Below, one piece after another: positions 59,332-64,000 of a DNA stretch of 64,000 bases. The translations under genes and the position numbers were made by a program. Positions within the stretch are counted from its first letter, which is position 1; the number at the start of each line of letters is the position of its first letter. A model generated the notes under the pieces. The model was given only the letters and a program-made list of their open reading frames with translations, was not told where the DNA came from and ran no database searches. Source of the DNA: Mycobacterium terramassiliense (lineage in GTDB: Bacteria; Actinomycetota; Actinomycetes; Mycobacteriales; Mycobacteriaceae); assembly GCF_900157385.1 (NCBI RefSeq), contig NZ_LT717701.1, positions 2,248,219 to 2,312,218 of the forward strand, written 5' to 3'.

Positions 59332-60423
59332 ATGGCGGATGTGTCTCAGAAGCCGATGACCGTCGACCTCGATCCGGTGCAACTCGTCGCCGCCGACGGC
59401 ACGCCGACGTCCGAAAGCCGTTACGGCCGGGGCCTTCCGCCGGAGACCCTGTGCTGGCTCCACGAGATGATGGTGGTCACCCGCGAGCTGGACACCGAGT
59501 TCGTCAACCTGAAGCGTCAGGGGCAATTGGCGCTGTTCGCCTCCTGCCGCGGCCAGGAAGCCGCCCAGGTCGGGGCCGCCGCCTGCCTGCGCAAGACGGA
59601 CTGGCTGTTTCCCCAGTACCGCGAGCTCGGCGCGTACCTGGTGCGCGGCATCCCGCCCGGACACGTCGGGGCGGCGTGGCGCGGAACGTGGCACGGCGGA
59701 CTGGATTTCACCAAGAAATGCTGCGCCCCGATGTCGATTCCGATCGGCACCCAGACCCTGCACGCCGTCGGCGCGGCGATGGCCGCGCAACGTCTGGGCG
59801 AGGATTCGGTGACGGTGGCCTTCCTGGGTGACGGCGCCACCAGCGAGGGCGACGTGCACGAGGCACTGAACTTCGCGGCCGTGTTCGTCGCGCCGTGCGT
59901 GTTCTACGTGCAGAACAACCAATGGGCGATCTCGGTGCCGGTGTCCAAACAGACCGCCGCACCTTCCCTCGCGCACAAGGCGATTGGCTACGGAATGCCC
60001 GGGATCCGGGTGGACGGCAACGACGTGCTGGCGTGCTACGCGGTGGTGGCCGAGGCCGCCGCCCGCGCCCGCGCCGGCGGCGGCCCGACGTTGATCGAGG
60101 CGGTCACCTACCGGCTCGGCCCGCACACCACCTCCGACGATCCGAGCCGTTACCGGACGCAGGACGAAGTGGACCGGTGGGCGGCGCTGGACCCGATCCC
60201 GCGCTACCGCGCCTACCTACAGGCCCAGGGGCTGTGGTCGGAACGGCTGGAGGAGCGGATTGCCGCGCGGGCGAAGCGGATGCGGGCCGAATTGCGCGAC
60301 GCGGTGTTCGACGCGCCCGACTTCGACGTCGACGAGGTGTTCACCACGGTGTACGCCGAGATCACGCCCGGGTTGCAGGCGCAGCGCCAGCAGCTGCTGG
60401 CCGAGCTTGGGCGGCTGGAATGA
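59332..60423 (+). CDS. bkdA: Branched-chain keto-acid dehydrogenase E1 alpha
   Basis: 363 residues. Thiamine-diphosphate-binding E1 alpha: GDGATSEGDVHEALNFAAVF with the Mg/ThDP motif, NNQWAISVPVSKQTAAP and the phospho-loop-like HTTSDDPSRYRT. AAGGAGG lies four bases before ATG 59332. Acts with BkdB on the keto acids of leucine, isoleucine and valine. Formerly labelled pdhA. Its own promoter may lie in the 128 bp upstream. Confidence 0.94.
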   Translation: MADVSQKPMTVDLDPVQLVAADGTPTSESRYGRGLPPETLCWLHEMMVVTRELDTEFVNLKRQGQLALFASCRGQEAAQVGAAACLRKTDWLFPQYRELGAYLVRGIPPGHVGAAWRGTWHGGLDFTKKCCAPMSIPIGTQTLHAVGAAMAAQRLGEDSVTVAFLGDGATSEGDVHEALNFAAVFVAPCVFYVQNNQWAISVPVSKQTAAPSLAHKAIGYGMPGIRVDGNDVLACYAVVAEAAARARAGGGPTLIEAVTYRLGPHTTSDDPSRYRTQDEVDRWAALDPIPRYRAYLQAQGLWSERLEERIAARAKRMRAELRDAVFDAPDFDVDEVFTTVYAEITPGLQAQRQQLLAELGRLE

Positions 60424-61451
60424 CCCAGCTCGAAGACCGTCCCGCGGCACCGGCCCGCGACGCGACCGTCACGCAGCCGTTGACCATGGTGCAGGCGCTC
60501 AACCGCGCGCTGCACGACGCGATGGCCGCCGACGATCGCGTCCTGGTGTTCGGAGAGGACGTCTCGGTCGAGGGCGGCGTGTTCCGGGTCACCGAGGGCC
60601 TGGCCGAAACATTCGGTGAGGCGCGCTGTTTCGACACGCCGCTGGCCGAATCCGCCATCATCGGCATCGCGGTCGGCCTGGCGCTGCGCGGCTTCGTGCC
60701 GGTGCCCGAGATTCAGTTCGACGGGTTCTCCTACCCCGCCTTCGATCAGGTGGTCAGCCACTTGGCGAAGTACCGCACCCGCACCAGGGGCGAGATCAAC
60801 ATGCCGGTCACCGTCCGGATCCCGTCTTTCGGGGGAATCGGTGCGGCCGAACATCATTCGGATTCCACCGAGTCCTATTGGGCGCACACCGCCGGTCTGA
60901 AGGTGGTGGTGCCGTCCAGCCCGGCCGACGCCTACTGGCTGCTTCGTCACTCCATCGCGTGCCCCGACCCGGTGATGTACCTGGAACCGAAGCGGCGCTA
61001 TCAGGGGCGCGGCGCGGTCGACACCGCGCATTCCGAACCGCCCATCGGGCAGGCCATGGTGCGCCGGCCCGGCCGTGACGTCACCGTCGTGACGTACGGT
61101 AGCCTGGTGAACACCGCCGTCGCTGCGGCGGAAGAGGCTCAGCACCAACGGGATTGGAGCCTGGAGGTCATCGATCTGCGGTCGCTGGTCCCGCTGGACT
61201 TCGACACCGTCGCCGCCTCGATTCACCGGACCGGCCGCTGCGTGGTGCTGCACGAGGGGCCGCGCAGTCTGGGCTACGGGGCCGGCCTGGCCGCGCGCAT
61301 CCAGGAGGAGATGTTCTACGAGCTGGAGGCGCCGGTATTGCGCGCCTGCGGTTTTGACACGCCCTACCCGCCGGCGCGGTTGGAGGGGTTGTGGCTGCCG
61401 GGGCCCGACCGGCTGCTGGACTGCGTCGAGCGCGCGCTGGGAATGCCATGA
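60420..61451 (+). CDS. bkdB: Branched-chain keto-acid dehydrogenase E1 beta
   Basis: 343 residues. Transketolase-like E1 beta: VLVFGEDVSVEGGVFRVTEGLAETFG, ESAIIGIAVGLALRGFVPVPEIQFDGF, C-terminal VTYGSLVNTAVAAAEEA and DLRSLVPLD. ATG 60420 overlaps the bkdA stop, and its own stop overlaps bkdC. Forms the alpha2beta2 E1 with BkdA. Confidence 0.94.
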   Translation: MTQLEDRPAAPARDATVTQPLTMVQALNRALHDAMAADDRVLVFGEDVSVEGGVFRVTEGLAETFGEARCFDTPLAESAIIGIAVGLALRGFVPVPEIQFDGFSYPAFDQVVSHLAKYRTRTRGEINMPVTVRIPSFGGIGAAEHHSDSTESYWAHTAGLKVVVPSSPADAYWLLRHSIACPDPVMYLEPKRRYQGRGAVDTAHSEPPIGQAMVRRPGRDVTVVTYGSLVNTAVAAAEEAQHQRDWSLEVIDLRSLVPLDFDTVAASIHRTGRCVVLHEGPRSLGYGAGLAARIQEEMFYELEAPVLRACGFDTPYPPARLEGLWLPGPDRLLDCVERALGMP

Positions 61452-62587
61452 GCGCCGACGACCGGGTGATGTCGTTTCGGGTGCCCGATCTCGGCGAGGG
61501 GCTCGAAGAGGTGACGGTCTCGTGCTGGTATGTCGAGGTCGGCGCCGACGTCGAGCTCAACCAGGTGTTGTGTTCGGTGGAGACCGCCAAGGCCGAGGTG
61601 GAGATCCCGAGCCCGTACGCCGGGCGCATCGTCGAAACCAACGGCGCCGAGGGCGATGTGCTCAAGGTCGGTGCGGTGCTGGTCCGCATCGACACCGCAC
61701 CCGGCCCGGCCGTCGTGCCCACGCTGGTCGGCTACGGCGCCGACGCCGGCATCGACGCCAGCCGACGGACCGGCCGCCCGCTCGCCGCCCCGCCGGTGCG
61801 CAAGCTGGCCAAGGAGCTTGCGGTCGATCTCGCCTCGCTGCGGCGCGACCGGGACGAGGTCATCACCCGCGCGGACGTGTTGGCCGCCGCTCACGGCACG
61901 GCGGATGACGTTAGGCCGGTCCGCGGCGTGCAGGCCAGGATGGCGGAGAAGCTGGCCCTGTCGCACCGGGAGATCCCGGCCGCGAAAGCCGGCGTCGACG
62001 TGGATTGCACCGCGCTGCTGCGATTGAGCGACCGTTCCACGGACCCCGACATCACGCCGTTCGTGCTCACGCTGCGGCTGCTCGTTATCGCCTTGGGACA
62101 CAACGCGATTCTCAACTCGACGTGGGTCGACTCGCCCGAAGGCCCACACGTGCATGTCCATCGGGGCGTGCATCTGGGGTTCGGTGCGGCCACCGAACGC
62201 GGGCTGCTGGTGCCGGTGATCGCCGACGCGCAGAAGATGACCACGCGCGAGTTGTCCTGCCGGACTGCCGAATTGATCAAAGGCGCGCGCCAGGGCACCC
62301 TGACGCCCGCCGAACTGACGGGCTCCACCTTCACCGTGTCGAACTTCGGGGCGCTCGGGTTGGACGACGGAGTACCGGTGATCAACCATCCGGAGGCGGC
62401 CATCCTGGGCATGGGCGCGATCAGGCCGCGGCCAGTGGTCGTCGGCGGCGAGGTTGCCGTGCGCTCGACGATGGCGCTGACATGCGTGTTCGACCACCGC
62501 GTCGCGGACGGCGCGCAGGTGGCGCGGTTCGTCTGCGAGCTGCGGGATCTGATCGAGTCGCCCGAGACTGCCCTGCTGGATCTGTAG
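61448..62587 (+). CDS. bkdC: Branched-chain keto-acid dehydrogenase E2
   Basis: Dihydrolipoamide acyltransferase, 379 residues. One lipoyl domain with Lys48 in ETAKAEVE, peripheral-subunit-binding domain AAPPVRKLAKELAVDLASL, and catalytic domain ending in TCVFDHRVADGAQVARFV with the active-site His and Asp. E3 is not encoded here; mycobacteria use a shared Lpd. Last gene of the operon. Confidence 0.95.
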   Translation: MSADDRVMSFRVPDLGEGLEEVTVSCWYVEVGADVELNQVLCSVETAKAEVEIPSPYAGRIVETNGAEGDVLKVGAVLVRIDTAPGPAVVPTLVGYGADAGIDASRRTGRPLAAPPVRKLAKELAVDLASLRRDRDEVITRADVLAAAHGTADDVRPVRGVQARMAEKLALSHREIPAAKAGVDVDCTALLRLSDRSTDPDITPFVLTLRLLVIALGHNAILNSTWVDSPEGPHVHVHRGVHLGFGAATERGLLVPVIADAQKMTTRELSCRTAELIKGARQGTLTPAELTGSTFTVSNFGALGLDDGVPVINHPEAAILGMGAIRPRPVVVGGEVAVRSTMALTCVFDHRVADGAQVARFVCELRDLIESPETALLDL

Positions 62588-62905
62588 GCGTCAGGAGATG
62601 AAGCCTGTTTGATCCGGATCTGGTCGGTTTCGGTGTCCCGGCGGGTGGCCGCGGGCCGCACGATGCAAGTGTTCCGTCGGCGCAACTTTGATTGTTGAAA
62701 GTGTCCAGTACCCATTGACCATGTTGGTGTGCCCCAGGTCCGCCTCCCTACGATTTGGCGCCGGTTTTCGGTGGCATTAGTGCAGTTCGGCGGGGGCGGT
62801 CGCGTGGTTGCTGTCGCGCCGGAGGCGGCGACGGGGGAGAATCGATTCTTCGCGTTGATCAGCGCCACTGCGGCGCAGCGCAAAGGCATAGGGCGGGGAG
62901 GCGCC
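62588..62905. other. Non-coding 318 bp after the bkd operon
   Basis: No convincing gene; an in-frame upward extension of the next gene exists but has no ribosome site or signal peptide. TTGACC at 62715-62720 could be a -35 box of the DUF4189 gene, but no -10 is found at standard spacing. No clear terminator hairpin with U-tract after bkdC was seen. Confidence 0.4.
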
Positions 62906-63280
62906 ATGAAGACACCAGCAGCGGCGGCGATGGCGATCGGCATCACAGTTGCGGCAACGCCGCTCGCCCAGGCCGACGACCCGTGGATCGCGATGGCGAT
63001 ATCGGACTCCACAGGCCAGATCCAGGTCAGCGGAGGAACCAGCCAAGCCGACGCAGAAAAAAATGTGATGTCGGCGTGCCGCAAGACAATCAGCGACTGT
63101 CGCCTGTTGGCCAGCGGGCAAGGCGGTTGCGTCGCCATCGCCATGCCTCCCGCGCACACCAGATACTTCGGCGGTTGGGGTCCCACACGTGGCGACGCGG
63201 AGGCGGCCGCCGTCGCCAACTCCGGCGGCGGAACGGTCCTCAAAGACCACACCCACTGCGCGGGTGATCCCGCGAGCTAA
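62906..63280 (+). CDS. Secreted DUF4189 protein
   Basis: 124 residues. ATG 62906 after GGGGAGG gives a signal peptide MKTPAAAAMAIGITVAATPLAQA with cleavage after AQA (about residue 23). The mature domain DDPWIAMAISDSTGQ...GGTSQADAEKNVMSACRKTISDCRLLASGQGGCVAIA...HTHCAG has four cysteines, likely two disulfides, as in DUF4189 exported proteins. Function unknown. Single gene unit. Confidence 0.85.
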   Translation: MKTPAAAAMAIGITVAATPLAQADDPWIAMAISDSTGQIQVSGGTSQADAEKNVMSACRKTISDCRLLASGQGGCVAIAMPPAHTRYFGGWGPTRGDAEAAAVANSGGGTVLKDHTHCAGDPAS

Positions 63281-63367
63281 CGGCCGGCGCGGTGCTCGCC
63301 GAGACTCAAGCGACGGCGACCCGAGTCGTGTCGTGCGCGTGGTGGCAGTGTCGCGTTCAGCTCGGGT

Positions 63368-64000
63368 CTAGCGACGTCGCGCCGCGGCCAACCTGCTTGC
63401 GAATTCCGGTGATTGGATGGAGGACGCCTGCGGGTCGAGCTCCGCGCGCATGGCGAGGTCGTGTTGTTCGGTGTCCACCGACCCCGGGTTGATCGTGGCG
63501 CGCATCGTCGCCTTGGTCGCCAGCACCACCTCGCGGGGCGCGGCCGCGGGACCGGCGGCAAGCTCGAGCGCCGCGGCGACGGGGTCGTCGGCGACGCTGA
63601 GCGCCAACCCGTGCCCCACGGCCGATTGGGCGTCGAAGCGCATCCCGAACAGCAGGGCCGCGCGCGCGACCTGGGGACCCACCGCGCGTTGCAGCATCCA
63701 TGTCGCGCCCCCGCCGGGATGGAGCCCCAGCTTTTGGAAACGGGCGTCGAACAACGCGCCGGGCCCCGCGATGCGCACGTCCGCCGCCAGCGCCAGGTTG
63801 AGGCCCGCGCCGACGGCCGCCCCGTTGACCGCGGCGATCGTGGGCAGCCGGCAATTGCCGACGGCCATGAACCCGTCGTAGATGCGCCGCAGCCCCGTCT
63901 CCGCCGCGCCGCTACCGGCAGCGCCGAGGGCGCTGAGGTCGGCGCCGGCGCAAAACGCCTTGCCCGCGCCGGTGACCACGACGGCGTGCACCTTGGGATC
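63368..64000 (-). CDS. Enoyl-CoA hydratase/isomerase family, 5' end cut by window
   Basis: Crotonase-fold protein, about 210 visible residues, open to the last base of the window; some 40 N-terminal residues are outside. First oxyanion motif AGKAFCAGADLSAL, second region AAVNGAAVGAGLNLALAADVRIA, then FQKLGLHPGGGATWMLQRAVG with the loop usually carrying the second Glu replaced by LHPGGG. Short C-terminal tail EFASRLAAARRR. Probably beta-oxidation, exact step unknown. Confidence 0.85.
   Translation of the reverse strand, partial: DPKVHAVVVTGAGKAFCAGADLSALGAAGSGAAETGLRRIYDGFMAVGNCRLPTIAAVNGAAVGAGLNLALAADVRIAGPGALFDARFQKLGLHPGGGATWMLQRAVGPQVARAALLFGMRFDAQSAVGHGLALSVADDPVAAALELAAGPAAAPREVVLATKATMRATINPGSVDTEQHDLAMRAELDPQASSIQSPEFASRLAAARRR

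Overview
The window is high-GC actinobacterial DNA from a Mycobacterium that is not M. tuberculosis but keeps M. tuberculosis gene order over its last 20 kb. The block tRNA-His, orn, HerA-like ATPase, SDR, MFS, proline-rich membrane protein, TetR, fadD35, scoA, scoB, accD1, accA1, fadE19, maoC, citE, bkdA, bkdB, bkdC matches the Rv2511 to Rv2495c interval. The density of acyl-CoA dehydrogenases, acyl-CoA synthetases, SDRs and cytochromes P450 fits the genus.

Layout. (1) 1-29.5 kb is a lineage-specific catabolic region. It holds two P450s plus a P450 remnant, a 3Fe-4S ferredoxin, two FadD ligases, two adjacent acyl-CoA dehydrogenase pairs, four SDRs, two TIM-barrel amidohydrolases, an alpha/beta hydrolase, a DUF35-thiolase/aldolase fusion and a thiolase broken by an amber codon. 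The genes sit in divergent operons. The set implies import or oxidation of a hydrophobic, probably cyclic or branched substrate, CoA activation, dehydrogenation, hydration and retro-aldol or thiolytic cleavage, much like steroid side-chain degradation; the substrate cannot be read from sequence. A class III adenylate cyclase and mmsA follow, then about 1 kb of decayed gene remnants.

(2) 30.45-43.70 kb is an integrated element in the 3' part of tRNA-His, bounded by identical 49-bp att repeats. It carries a tyrosine integrase, an excisionase-like HTH protein, HNH proteins, large terminase, portal, scaffold-like protein, HK97-type major capsid protein and a head-tail connector, but no recognisable tail, lysis, protease or replication genes. 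It therefore looks like a capsid-encoding phage satellite (cf-PICI-like, or comparable to the phiRv1/phiRv2 elements) rather than a full prophage. A 2.6-kb IS21-family element with clear ends and a 6-bp target duplication sits inside it.

(3) 43.65-49.9 kb is the conserved housekeeping block: tRNA-His, orn, HerA-like ATPase, SDR, MFS, membrane protein and TetR regulator. (4) 49.97-62.6 kb is a leucine/branched-chain keto-acid operon. Bkd dehydrogenase makes isovaleryl-CoA, FadE19 dehydrogenates it, AccA1/AccD1 carboxylate methylcrotonyl-CoA, the MaoC protein hydrates it, CitE is the lyase, and ScoAB activates acetoacetate. Two matching GTTAAT-N4-ATTAAC type operators lie in front of fadD35 and scoA beside the TetR gene. 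(5) The window ends with a secreted DUF4189 protein and a truncated enoyl-CoA hydratase.

Coordinates, reading frames, motifs and repeats were read directly. Family names come from motif recognition and remembered gene order, without database searches.
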